Below, piece after piece: positions 54,599 to 64,000 of a stretch of 64,000 nt of DNA; position 1 is the first letter of the stretch; every line of letters begins with the position of its first letter. The position numbers and the translations under genes are program-made. Under the pieces are notes generated by a model, which saw only the letters and a list, made by a program, of their open reading frames with translations, made no database searches and was not told where the DNA came from. The stretch is from Halocafeteria seosinensis (Eukaryota > Sar > Bigyra > Bicosoecida). The stretch spans positions 1 to 64,000 of the forward strand of contig LVLI01000206.1 of assembly GCA_001687465.1 (NCBI GenBank), read 5' to 3'.

Positions 54599-54965
54599 AT
54601 GAGCCTCCGTTTACACTGGTTTAGAGTACAAAAATTGTTAGACGCGAAATTAAACTGTCTCAATACCCTGTCGGAAGAAGATGTTACTCTGGTGTGGGGT
54701 GAATTCTACCCGGAACCTACGGTTCACATACGGATGCACTAGCAGTGCAGTAGTCTAGCACGCCAAAAGCGTCGAATTCGTTTTGTTTCTTCGACGGAAC
54801 AAGCACAAGACCCCCAAGGAGGTAGCTGACCATTCTTTCTATCCGGATACCAAGTTGTATTACGTTGTCCTGTACGGCACCAACTGCACTACAAGTTACC
54901 TAGAAGAGGTACCAAATCCAACTGTGTATTACCGAACTATGCAGCGCATCTTAAAGTTAAGGCTT
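54599..54965. other. Spacer between convergent genes
   Basis: Lies between the methyltransferase and SWC4 stops. The end next to SWC4 (from 54941) is part of the segment resembling 50363-50470. Confidence 0.5.
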
Positions 54966-56807
54966 TCACTTCTTTCTGCTACTCTTTCCTGAAACAGGGA
55001 GCGTTATCGTGGGATTTTGCTCAGCATACCTTCTTTGTTGTGCATCATCTAATTGTTGCTTTTGACGCCTGTAAGCCTCGTCAGCAGCCTGCTTCCTTTC
55101 TTCTTGCTTCTGTTGCGCGTACTGTTTGTAATTGGCTCTATGGCTCTGAGAGCCCGACATCGCCGAATGGCTTGATAGCATGGGATACGTTGCTAATGTT
55201 TGCAACTGCGCTTGAAGGGTAGCAACCCGCTTTTCGGATGTTGCCACGGCCTTCTGTAGTTGGAACATCCGTAAAATATCGTCTCGGAGCTTGTTATAAG
55301 CCGCAAGATTTGCTGCGCAAGGTAGCATTCTGGTTGGTGATGGAACATCTAGCTCATTAAGCAGTGCTGTCATCTTCTTTATCGTTTTACTCTCCCGGCT
55401 GAAGCCATCCGGAGGACTGTTCAGTTGATCGCTTCGAAGAGCTATTCCTTGGTACGGATCTCTAATTGTTTGTTGTTTCTTTTGAGCTGAAGAAGCGTTC
55501 TTCAGGTTGATATCGGCGGAAGCCTTTCGAAGTGCCATAGCTGACGCTGAGGCATAGCTAATGTCGGACTGGTCCTCAGCAGATCTTGATGTGGGAACAC
55601 CCTCAATGATATGCCCTGGTGTTTCCTCGCTATGTCCTTGTTGCTGGGCTGCTCGCTGGTTGTCCTCGCTCACATCTTCCAATGTTGCTTCGGCACTGTA
55701 CGGCCTCGCTCCACCCATTTTGCGGCGTGCTCTCCTGAGGGCATTATCAATAGATTTGAGTTCCAATCGCAACTGAGATTCTTCATGCACCTCTTTGCCG
55801 TGTCGCCGAAACTGTTTTTCCACATGTTTTCGTCTGAGTTCTTCGGCCTGCTCGTCGAACGCTACGTTCGCAAAATTTTGAGCCCCTGAAGGTATACCAA
55901 TTTTTGAGCGACCTCTCTTTCTAGCCTCCACAATTTGGGATGTTACAGAATAAAATCTTCTCTTCATATCTACTAAGGGCCTGCGCGGATACAGTCTCCA
56001 TCGATCAAGCATGACCGGCCAGCGCAGCTCGTATCGCTTGGCTAGTTCGAACAGGTGATCTGTTTGCTCTCTTGTCCACGACCCATCTAGATGCGAGGAC
56101 CTTGACTGATGATCAGACGACATACGACTTGGCGCAATGAACTCATTGTATTCCTCATCCGTGTACGAGATAATCTCTAATTTCCTATTAAACCTTACGA
56201 ACGGGTAATCGGGGTACTCAGCATACTTCCTCACCCAGTGATAAAGTTCTAAGTTATCCTTTCGGGTGCTGCTTAGGATAGGCTTCCATGCCCTGCGAGT
56301 AATCATCCAGGAGCCATTTTTAAGAGATGTCAAAGAGCGAATGCCCCATATCTTATCAGAAAAGCATCATACCATGCCGTTGGCTTTTCCTTGGCCAGTC
56401 GTCGTGAACTCGATCCAAACTGTGCCGGTCGATTGGGTTCCTGCAACATCGAGTAGGGCATTCTAAGGTTGTCAAATAAGCGAAAGACACTGAATAAAGC
56501 CTTCAGGCAATGGCAAACGAGCCATTTGAAAGGCAAACGAGGAAGCTTTGGAGGCTGTATGTATTCTATACACCACACATACCATGGGTGGCATCGAATG
56601 ATCATCTCCTAGTAGGTTTGCCAGTTCGCGAGGGAGCTTTTTCTGCTTCTTTTTCTTGCCTGTATTCGCGTGGGAAGAGTTTTTCTTGCCATAATGGCTC
56701 CCATTTTTGCCACCCCCTGCATGCTCATGGTGTTTTCTAGACTTTTTACCCCCTGCCGCAGCACCGGCAGCCGACGCGCTGCTTGCTTCAGCCGCTGAAG
56801 AATCCAT
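54966..56807 (-). CDS. SWC4: SWC4/DMAP1 chromatin subunit
   Basis: Exons 56807-56583, 56440-56373 and 56292-54966 (introns 142 and 80 bp) give 539 residues. A basic, low-complexity start (GGKKSRKHHEHAGGGK) precedes LPRELANLLGD and AWAWKPILSSTRKDNLELYHWVRKY. Then come DYPFVRFNRKLEIISYTDEEY and the SANT-like DGSWTREQTDHLFELAKRYELRWPVMLDRW...VDMKRRFYSV, all typical of DMAP1/Swc4. A coiled coil and a Gln-rich tail finish the protein. SWC4 is shared by the NuA4/TIP60 acetyltransferase and SWR1/SRCAP H2A.Z remodeller. Start at the first in-frame ATG (MDSSAAEAS). Its 3' end appears to be partly copied at 50.4 kb. Confidence 0.9.
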
Positions 56808-57192
56808 ATTGGCAGGTGGCGCGGGAGTGTACGCATACAAGGGAGTGCATAAGACAATGCCGTCGGCCCGTCGCTGAAAATCGTCTGGGACAGACCGGGA
56901 CCAGTTCCGGGCCTTCAGCCCGGAAGTTCCGAAGAAGTCTTCACCACAAAACTGGCTGCAATCGTAAAAGTTCTAAACATTGACTGCGAGATCGGTTTCC
57001 ACCAAGACGGTATTGATAATCTCTAATTGGATTTGCAGGTGAATAACTTGTATACCATCCCTTACGTACTACAGAATTTAGTACTGCTGATGTGAGAATG
57101 AAAGAAATAACACTTGTATTATTTACTAACTAATTCACTCATGTTTTACGGAAGATAATAATCAGCAGCAATGGATCCATTCATAAACTCCT
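56808..57192. other. Spacer, no gene seen
   Basis: Upstream of SWC4, hence its promoter, and downstream of the coiled-coil gene's stop. No repeats noted. Confidence 0.5.
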
Positions 57193-59753
57193 TTATTGCT
57201 CTTGCTGTTCCCCTTTCAAACGCTTGTTTTCTTGACGCAACAGCTCCGCATGCTCAACCGTACTTTCCAAATGATCCAACGAAGCTTGCAGATCGTCGTC
57301 GCGTTTCTTTATAGTTTCCTCCAAGTCGCGTATCTTGGCTCGAAGTTCTTCCACTTCTTTATCATTGTTTTGCTTGTGGGCATCAGCTATTTCGATACCC
57401 TCCTCTTTGTTCCTTGCGTTTCTCACTTTGTCCAACATTTCTTCTGATTGATCAGCCCGGGCTTCCGCAGCCTCTGCTCGCTCTCGAGCTGCCGTAGCCT
57501 GCTGTTTGGCCTTTTCTGCGTCTTCTTGCACACGCTTCAGTTTGTCGGACAAAGTTTGCTTTTCTTTTTCTGCTGCATCGACGCTTTTCTGAAGCTGTTG
57601 TAACTGTTGATGAGCTTCCTCAGTGTCTCCTTTGGCTTGCAGTTTTGATTTCTTTTCTTCTTCGAGTTGCTTGCGGAGAGAGTTCAGCTCAGATTTAAAT
57701 GTCTCTTTCAGTTGATTTTGGTTTTGTTCGGCGTTCTTTTCGACTTCATTGACTCGGTTCTGCAACTTCTCAATCTCTTGGACCTTGTTGGATTTTTCCT
57801 TTTCCGCATTTTCTATACTCTGCGATTGTTCGGAGAGCTTCTTGTCCTTCCCCTCGATATCTTTCTCTAGTTGAGTATTCTTTTCCTTCAGTTCTTCTAT
57901 TTCATTTTTTAGCTTGGGATTTTCCACTTTCATTTTATTCAAAGCCCCTAACACTTTATCCCAATTGCTCTGCATGCTTTCCTTAAACTTTTCAGTTTTT
58001 TGCCGTTCTGCTTGAACAGCTTCATCTGCTTTGTCCTTTGCGTGTTGCAGGGCATCGATTCTCTCTTGTGCAGCTTCTAGCTCTGATTTCAATTGCTTCT
58101 CTCGTTGTTCGAGATTTTTCAGTGTTGTATTTTGCTCTTCGCTGGCCTCTTTCGTGGACCGCTCAGCTTCTTCCAGCTGGTCTTTTAACAAAGCGTTTTG
58201 TTCGATTTGTTCAGCGTAATTCATCTTTAAGTCTTCTGACAAGAACCATTAAGGTGGTACACATACTGGTTAGTCACAATATACACCTCAACATACCAAC
58301 TTCTTTCCCGTAGTTGTCTAACTCTTTCCGAGTTTCTTCATATTGCTGCCGGGTGGACTGTACCTTTTCCAAAGCCTGTTCTAGCTCCTTCTCCTTCTCA
58401 TCGTAGCGTGATTCAAGAGCCTGCAGTACCGAGAATAGTTCGTTTCACGCAATCCTAGACATAGAGTTCTTAAGAAAATGGCACACCTTGTACTGTTCTC
58501 GCAGTTCGTCTTGCGCTTGTTCCCATTTCTCTTCTACTTCTTTTGTGGCTTGCTCTTTTGCAGCTTGGGTCTCACTTTTCAGAGTTCCCCTCAATTCATC
58601 CATCTTCTGATTCAGTGTTTCGACTTGCTGCTTTTTCTCTGCATCCCTCTGCTGCAATGCCTGCGGGAAAGCTTGAGAGAGAGAAAGTAAGAGGAACCCA
58701 ATTCCCGCGAAATCTTAGGAGAGCTTGACGTACCAAATAATCCTCGTTCAAGGTCATAATTTGTTCCGCTTGACGATTGAGCTGCTGGTCAACGTTCTGC
58801 TTTGATGCACCCAGAGAATTTAACTCTTCCTTTAAATTGTTTCGCTCGTCTGAGTATGCTTCAAGTTGGGAATCTTTCTCCTCCAACTCCTGGCGTAAGA
58901 ACTGGATCCAGAACATCAGGATATCTAATCCCAGTTCACGCGATGCAATTAAAAAGGATTCTTACATTAACAGTCTCTTCTAGTGAGTTCTTGTGCTGCT
59001 GCATTTCTGTCCTTGTTTCTTCAATGGCTAGGGATTTTGCCTTCTCCCTTTCGGTCTGCAAGTCATCCTCAGTGTAAAGCTTCGGTTGCGCTTCGGTTTC
59101 CACTTCCTGCTGTGCAGGTGTGGGTTCATTCTCGGACACAATAAAGGAACCTTCAGAAGCTTCAATGTCCCACTTTTCATCTTGTTCTCCTGACCATATT
59201 TGAGTGGCACTGCTTCCTCCCTCTTGGGTACTTTCGGGGAGCTGGCTCTTGCCATTTGAATTCAAGTCATTGACCTGCGGGAGAAGTAGGAACAGGATAT
59301 TGGTGGTTCTAGTACTGATGGCTCATCTCTACTTACAGAAAGATCATTCGGAGCAAACAGAGCTGAGTACAAACTGTCTTTTCCAGTGTGCGTTTTGTGC
59401 CGAAGTTGCTCCCCTGACTTACTTTCCCCCAGTGGCTGGGTGGTGCTTACGTTCGTGGTGTTGACGGAAAATGGGGTCAACGGGGAGCGAAGGTCACTGA
59501 GTGCAGTGCCTGGAGCAGTTGATTGTTTTGCCGAAGAAGGAGCATTATGTGTCTTTGAGCGGCTGTATCTCAGACTTATTTCCTCGTCGACGTCGAATCG
59601 GTCGTCGTAATAGGGATGTGCAACTTTCGTACGACTATTTGCGGTCTGGTTTTCATCAGTGTATAGCGCCGCTCCTGCCGAAGAAGGCGTTTGTTTATCT
59701 GGCCCATTGGATGCGATAGACATCTGGTTCATCATCCCTGAAATGCTGTCCAT
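57193..59753 (-). CDS. Golgin-like long coiled-coil protein
   Basis: Exons 59753-59337, 59274-58966, 58901-58734, 58660-58487, 58420-58297 and 58235-57193 (introns 61-73 bp) give 744 residues. About 200 serine-rich disordered residues (with ISLRYSRSKTHN) lead into roughly 500 residues of heptad coiled coil made of E, K, Q and L, e.g. QELEEKDSQLEAYSDERNN and LEEAERSTKEASEEQ. It ends in a charged tail (KGEQQEQ) with no membrane segment. It could be a golgin tether, a centrosomal or a flagellar-root protein; sequence alone does not choose. Every intron lies between heptad blocks, most at phase 0. Confidence 0.8.
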
Positions 59754-60120
59754 CTTTTGTCGTATGAGCGTCTTGAAACCGTAAGGTTTTGTCAAAGCTG
59801 GGTGACTCGGTCACTGCTAAACGGCCGGAAGTGCTCTACGATTCACACTGAATTAAGCAAGCACCGGGTAGCTTGAATAAGTGAGGGAAAACTTGCGTAT
59901 TATTACAGTACGAGAGTACAATTCTGTCTCTTTGAGTAACGATTCTTGGTATGTAAAATGGGCGGGCGTCAAAATCTGGCGCGCAAACCTTCCAAGCGCG
60001 CGCCGCGCGCGCGTGTGTGGAAGTACTGGCCACGAAACTTTGCCAAACTACAACACAAGAGGGTTCAACGAAGGGGTTAATCCGATAAGAATAAATAAAA
60101 ATAATGCTGACATGTGCGGG
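59754..60120. other. Spacer with a GCGC-rich tract
   Basis: Between the coiled-coil gene start and the SCP phosphatase stop. 59996-60015 is an alternating GC stretch (CGCGCGCCGCGCGCGCGTG), unusual in this roughly 46 percent GC region and possibly Z-DNA-prone or promoter-linked. Confidence 0.6.
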
Positions 60121-61317
60121 CTACCAGTATTTTTCTTCGAAATAAGAGTTGCTGCCAGAAGCTATCTCAGATCGGATCTTCTCAGCCTCAATTCGAATGT
60201 CAGGGGAGCAAAAGTCGATGGCACAGAGGACTTTCTCTAGGTTCAAGAGCTCTTCGTCTTCGGGGTCCCCATAGAAAGAGCTGCAATTGATACCGTTCCT
60301 TGGTTGGAAGCAATAGTTACTGCTTCTATTGTCTAGAATGATCGTGGATGCGACGTCGAAACCAGCTCGTTCCAAGTCTTTTACCGGAGTACCGTGAGCG
60401 TCAACGCATGAAGATCGATGTAAAGTGCGCTTGATATATTTCCCATGGGGATCCATCCAAGTGACCACCCGAAATGCGTAATCGGCACATGAGGCCGTGA
60501 AAACGACTATTTCGAAATGCTTCGACATATTGCTCAGGAACTGTTCACAATGAGGTCTCTTCTTGGTGTACACTCTGAATGCTTTGCCATAGTAGAACGT
60601 GAAACATTTATCAAAGGATTCTGGTGGCTGCACTCTCATTAGAACGAAAGAAGAGTTTAGCGTAGCACCCGGCGAGAGTCATAACGATCGTGGATACGTA
60701 CTGCGAAGGTGCTCCTGACTAAAGTTTCATCCAAATCTAGTATGAGAACAGGCTTACGTCTCGACGAACTAGAATCGGCAGTTGAATCCACTTTTATGTC
60801 TTGACTATCAGCCTGAAGCAAAAATGGAAGTTATAAACAGATACAGGTTCTGTGAGGAATTGCTGAGGTGAACTACATACGGACACTGCAGATTCAACGC
60901 GTTCCTTTCGTGCCTCATTCTGTAACTTCGTTTCCGATACCTTGGTATGCTTATTCCAAGCAGCATCCTGATTGATTACAGCACTCGTAGCGCAGGCCGC
61001 CTGCATTTGACAACGGAGGTTAGGACGGAATCAGATAGCGACGTGCATGGAGCATACTACTCACAATTCCGGTGTTTCTGCAGAGCAAGTCTCTCAAAAC
61101 TTTATTTAGCTTCCTAAAGGACAAAGGCGTGGTCTGATTTTTCGCTGATCCTGCAACATGTCGCTGAATTACACACCATTTTTGCAAGGAAGCTGAAATT
61201 GCCCGTATAGGTTTCCAAAGAAGCATTGCGGCTACTTACTCGTAATTTAGGCAGTTCCGTGTCCTCTGCAGCCTCAACAGGGAGCACTTTAGGCTTTGCA
61301 GTTTTCGGAGCTCCCAT
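60121..61317 (-). CDS. SCP/FCP-type CTD phosphatase
   Basis: Exons 61317-61240, 61163-61065, 61000-60881, 60812-60702 and 60627-60121 (introns 64-76 bp) give 304 residues. The HAD catalytic motif DLDETL (125-130, DxDxT) is complete. It is followed by VYTKKRPHCEQFL, IVVFTASCADYAF, VDAHGTPVKDLERAG and IILDNRSSNYCFQPRNGI, the order of the FCP1 homology domain. The 110 residues before it are charged and probably disordered; no BRCT domain follows. Small CTD phosphatases remove phosphate from Ser5 of the Pol II tail or from other nuclear or membrane targets (Dullard/Nem1 group); no membrane segment is seen, favouring the SCP group. Confidence 0.9.
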
Positions 61318-61644
61318 GTCTACGCACGACCCTAATCGAGGTAATATTTCTCTGCAGGGTTTGGTACTCTAGCTGTCGTTGCCGCCAAGTCCAGCACTGG
61401 AAATCTGCTCAAGTAGCCAACGTTACGTTCCTGCGGATCCCCGTTACGTGTCGTTTCGGAAGGCCTCGACGTACTCCTGGCCTCCCTTCTTGGGTGCTTC
61501 AAAAAGTATCAGACCTTAGAGAGGTTTAAATAGCAAATTTATAGACAAAACGACGAAGGAGACATTTGTTATAAGACCGGCTCCAATGGGATCCGCGAAC
61601 GAACAAACACTTGTCAGCCAGTCCAACAACGCCGCAATAATGCA
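61318..61644. promoter_or_regulatory. Divergent promoter region upstream of the SCP phosphatase
   Basis: The 327 bp between the phosphatase ATG and the next plus-strand open frame hold no gene; they should contain the phosphatase promoter. Confidence 0.4.
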
Positions 61645-62052
61645 ATGTATCCCCTAGCAGGTTCTGCCACTCCTCAGAATCGATACAAGTGCGAGTTAGT
61701 TTACAATCCCTTCAAGCAACACCGTTGCTCCTGGATCGAAGGAAAACCTAAACGAGCTTGCGGAGCGGCTCCTTCCGGCAGGTTTTCTCAGTCAGCGCAT
61801 AGGTTTTCTCCGTGGATCTACACCTTTGCGGAACGCGAATGGTCTTTCGTCTTTCTAGGAAGAGCAGCTATTGGGCTCGCGCGACTAGCTGGGCTAGATC
61901 GAAACGTTTATCTGAAATGGTCCTTCGCCCATTCATTCCAGTCAGACACGGTAAAGAGTCAAGGGTCATCAGCAGCGGTTGACTCAACGGCTTCAGACAA
62001 AACCGCCAATTGCTCTATCTACAGTTGCGGGACCCCTCACTTATCTATATAA
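61645..62052 (+). CDS. Hypothetical protein, weakly supported
   Basis: An ATG-started frame of 135 residues, rich in Arg, Cys and aromatic residues (YKCELVYNPFKQHRCSW, FVFLGRAAIGLARLAGL). I recognise no family. A second open stretch at 61979-62215 in another frame could be a further exon, but only a weak donor (GTCAAG) would join them in phase. It might be a small organelle or membrane-associated protein, or chance. Confidence 0.3.
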   Translation: MYPLAGSATPQNRYKCELVYNPFKQHRCSWIEGKPKRACGAAPSGRFSQSAHRFSPWIYTFAEREWSFVFLGRAAIGLARLAGLDRNVYLKWSFAHSFQSDTVKSQGSSAAVDSTASDKTANCSIYSCGTPHLSI

Positions 62053-62459
62053 GCATGATAAGGAGAAAGTGAACCTGCGCATTGGAAATACTGGATCAAC
62101 TTGCGTTAGGGATTCAGATCTGCATGGTTCCGTGTTCTGCTTTCAAGAACTTCCGGGAGTCAACGTACTCTGTTCGCCGACGCGACACCCTTGGCTCTTA
62201 CTACGGCAAATATGACGAGAGTTGTAACATACAATACTAAGTATGCATCTTGGCTACATACTTAATGCAATGCCTCTTTATTCAACTGGTCACAAGAGAG
62301 AAATCGCCCGCAATTCGTACATGTGGTACTGTACATGCCCATATGTATTCCGAGAGGGTAGACAGTTCCTGACTCAGCTACACTTTCGCTTAGATAAGCG
62401 CCAATAGCTCTAGAGGTTGGATAGCTGCCTTTCAGGGCACATCGGTAACTCTGGGGGCA
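62053..62459. other. Spacer upstream of the zinc-cluster gene
   Basis: No supported gene; the first half may belong to a second exon of the preceding hypothetical protein. Presumed promoter of the Zn2Cys6 gene. Confidence 0.4.
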
Positions 62460-63192
62460 ATGTCTGACCACCTCGACGCGTCAGCGGACCTAAGTGAGCG
62501 AGGCCGAAGTAGCTCAGACGTTACTGCTACGAAACGGGTTAAAAGAGCCTGTGTACCTTGCTCGAAGAGTAAAACGAAATGCGATGATGGTCGTCCTTGC
62601 CAGGTTGGTGAATAATTACTTCTTGAACTGGAACTATACCTATATTGTTCGCTGTGTTGTGTGCTTCTGATACCTGGTACAGAGATGCCTCAGGAAGGGC
62701 ATTTCCGCACAGTGCGTGGATCGAGTAACATCAAGAGATAAGAGGGAAGTGTGCCAGCAGAATACACCGGTTCTCCCTGATAACTCTTTTGGCAACATAT
62801 TTTCTTTAGTGGACTGGATGCTTGCTTCAAATAATCGCCAGGTTCCGTCATGGCCAGCGTCTCAGATACAGCATCGAATTGAATGCGGTGGCTCTCAAGC
62901 GCCTACTCCATCGCTAGGCGAAAGGTCAACACCAAGATATGCATCCTCCTCTAAACGCAAGTACGAGATGGGTGCGGATGATTTATTTCAGAAGGATGAG
63001 CTTCAGGATTCAGATGGAGCACAATACCCTGATTCGGCTCTTGCGGTCACTTCCTCCGAGGGCTCCCGTAGGCTGTTCACAGGTCCTGAATGCGAATCTG
63101 AAACTGGATGCACCGATTTCTATGGCGTACCATTTGCTGAATCATCTGATGACAGCGATTTCGCAATCGCTCTGCGCGACGATGATTCGTAG
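62460..63192 (+). CDS. Zn2Cys6 (GAL4-type) zinc-cluster transcription factor
   Basis: Exons 62460-62603 and 62683-63192 (79-bp intron with donor GTTGGT) give 217 residues. Splicing builds ACVPCSKSKTKC, then RPCQRCLRKGISAQC, exactly six cysteines spaced CX2CX6CX6CX2CX8C with basic residues around them, the binuclear zinc cluster that binds CGG half-sites. The intron splits the motif between its fourth and fifth cysteines. The rest is disordered and acidic at the end (SSDDSDFAIALRDDDS), a plausible activation region. There is no fungal-type middle homology domain. This family is fungal in origin of discovery but also known in some stramenopile algae. Its targets are unknown. Confidence 0.88.
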
Positions 63193-63616
63193 TAAGGGAA
63201 AGTCCAATGTAATTTGCGGCGGCAACTAAAGAATGCATCATCAGGCTGAGCGAGCGCGGAGGTACGGGTACGGTGTGGTATACAGTTCCCAACAACTCTG
63301 ACGTCGCAAGTTAGGCTTCTTCCCTCTTTGAATTGTTGGGTCGAGGTTTTGTTGAGCCATATGCATTATCAACCAATACTGTACAGTGCATTTGTTGTCT
63401 CTTGTGTACTTCCAATTGTGTGCGTATGATTTGTGGCACAAATTGCCGCACACTGTGCCCAAAGTTGAAGTTGCTAAACTTCACACGGTGCAATGTTACA
63501 AGTATGTAGCATACAAGTATACTATGATATGATACACCTATGTCTCAATAGCAGGTTTCCTACAACGTTCTCGGCACACATTGTCGATACACGAGAAAGA
63601 TAGATAGAAAGGGTAC
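63193..63616. other. Spacer before the HtrA gene
   Basis: Holds no supported gene; presumed 3' UTR of the zinc-cluster gene and promoter of the HtrA-like gene. Confidence 0.5.
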
Positions 63617-64000
63617 ATGAAGTGGAGAGGGAGTTGGATCCCGGTCATGATCCGGGGTCACAGATCGCTGCTGGGGCTATCGACTGCATTATGCTCTTAT
63701 TTTCATCTCCAGCAAACTCCTGTTCACTCGGAGGCTTATCCTCCGAATTTCCTAGGGGCTAGTCCTCACGCTACGCTCCATGAAATCGACACCGTGGAAT
63801 GGCGCATCGACAAGTGGTCGGCGTTCCATCCCCGTGCTGTCTGCACGGCTGCCATCCGTGGAACTGTGCAGGTTAAAGGCGATAGTCCCGTATTTGGTAA
63901 TGGCGTCTTAATCACTTCCCAAGGACACATACTGACGTGTGCACATCTTGTGCACACCAACAAGAACGTTTGTGTGGAATTCGCGGACAATCAGACGTAT
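63617..64000 (+). CDS. HtrA/Deg-type serine protease, cut by the window end
   Basis: ATG 63617 opens a frame of 128 codons that runs off the window. The start (MKWRGSWIPVMIRGHRSLLG, basic, no acids) is a probable mitochondrial or plastid presequence. After about 60 residues come FGNGVLITSQGHILTCAHLV and VCVEFADN, matching the HtrA phrases GSGVIIDxxGxILTNxHVV with the catalytic His. Asp, Ser and PDZ domains would lie beyond the end. HtrA proteases clear damaged proteins in organelles. An intron may occur downstream. Confidence 0.75.
   Translation, partial: MKWRGSWIPVMIRGHRSLLGLSTALCSYFHLQQTPVHSEAYPPNFLGASPHATLHEIDTVEWRIDKWSAFHPRAVCTAAIRGTVQVKGDSPVFGNGVLITSQGHILTCAHLVHTNKNVCVEFADNQTY

Noticed and set aside
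1-64000. CRISPR arrays, operons or prophage
   Set aside because: Spliceosomal introns, single-gene promoters and absence of regularly spaced repeats exclude a prokaryotic reading. No viral genes were recognised.

Overview
This window is nuclear DNA of a unicellular eukaryote. It holds about 24 protein genes in 64 kb on both strands. Most are split by short GT-AG introns; those I could place by reading frame and family conservation are mostly 56-88 bp (extremes 50 and 204), with donors like GTAAGT, GTACGT or GTATGT and acceptors ending GCAG or ACAG. Eukaryote-only machinery is plain: RPB7, ELP2, METTL16, SWC4/DMAP1, a PP6 SAPS subunit, an SCP-type CTD phosphatase and a tubulin tyrosine ligase-like enzyme (so probably a flagellate). 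A secreted EGF protein with CSGHG/CSxR-type repeats, a Zn2Cys6 factor and a mitochondrial PPR-like protein fit a stramenopile or related SAR/haptophyte protist best; that is inference, and I name no species.

Layout. 0-2.5 kb: an RS-like protein with a 972-bp tandem duplication, then a scrambled copy of the MTG1 3' end. 2.5-13.3 kb: FkbM methyltransferase (-), a 936-residue protein with a weak PARP-like end (+), MTG1 (-), PP6 regulatory subunit (-). 13.3-19.6 kb: LRR protein (-), Golgi-type PAP phosphatase (+), PHB-depolymerase-like esterase (-), organellar Era (+). 21.3-32.1 kb: TTLL enzyme (+), sugar-porter MFS (-), giant PPR-like protein (+). 32.1-37.5 kb: MULE transposase relic beside a copied gene end, secreted EGF protein (-), and an intact-looking hAT-type MITE with perfect 8-bp target duplication. 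37.8-50.3 kb: ELP2 (+), ASH/MSP-like protein (+) overlapping METTL16 (-), prenylated GBP (-), RPB7 (-), GST (+). 50.3-64 kb: fragment of the SWC4 end, a broken coiled-coil/nuclease-like gene with a tandemly duplicated intron, TPMT-like methyltransferase (+), SWC4 (-), golgin-like coiled coil (-), SCP phosphatase (-), Zn2Cys6 regulator (+), and the start of an HtrA protease running off the end.

There are no operons. Neighbours are often divergent with very short shared promoters (75-77 bp) or convergent with almost touching or overlapping ends. Several genes share themes: transcription and chromatin (RPB7, ELP2, SWC4, SCP, METTL16), organelle gene expression (MTG1, Era, PPR) and membrane or cytoskeleton (TTLL, GBP, golgin). 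The main unusual signal is recurrent copying of gene 3' ends into nearby spacers, together with DNA-transposon traces.
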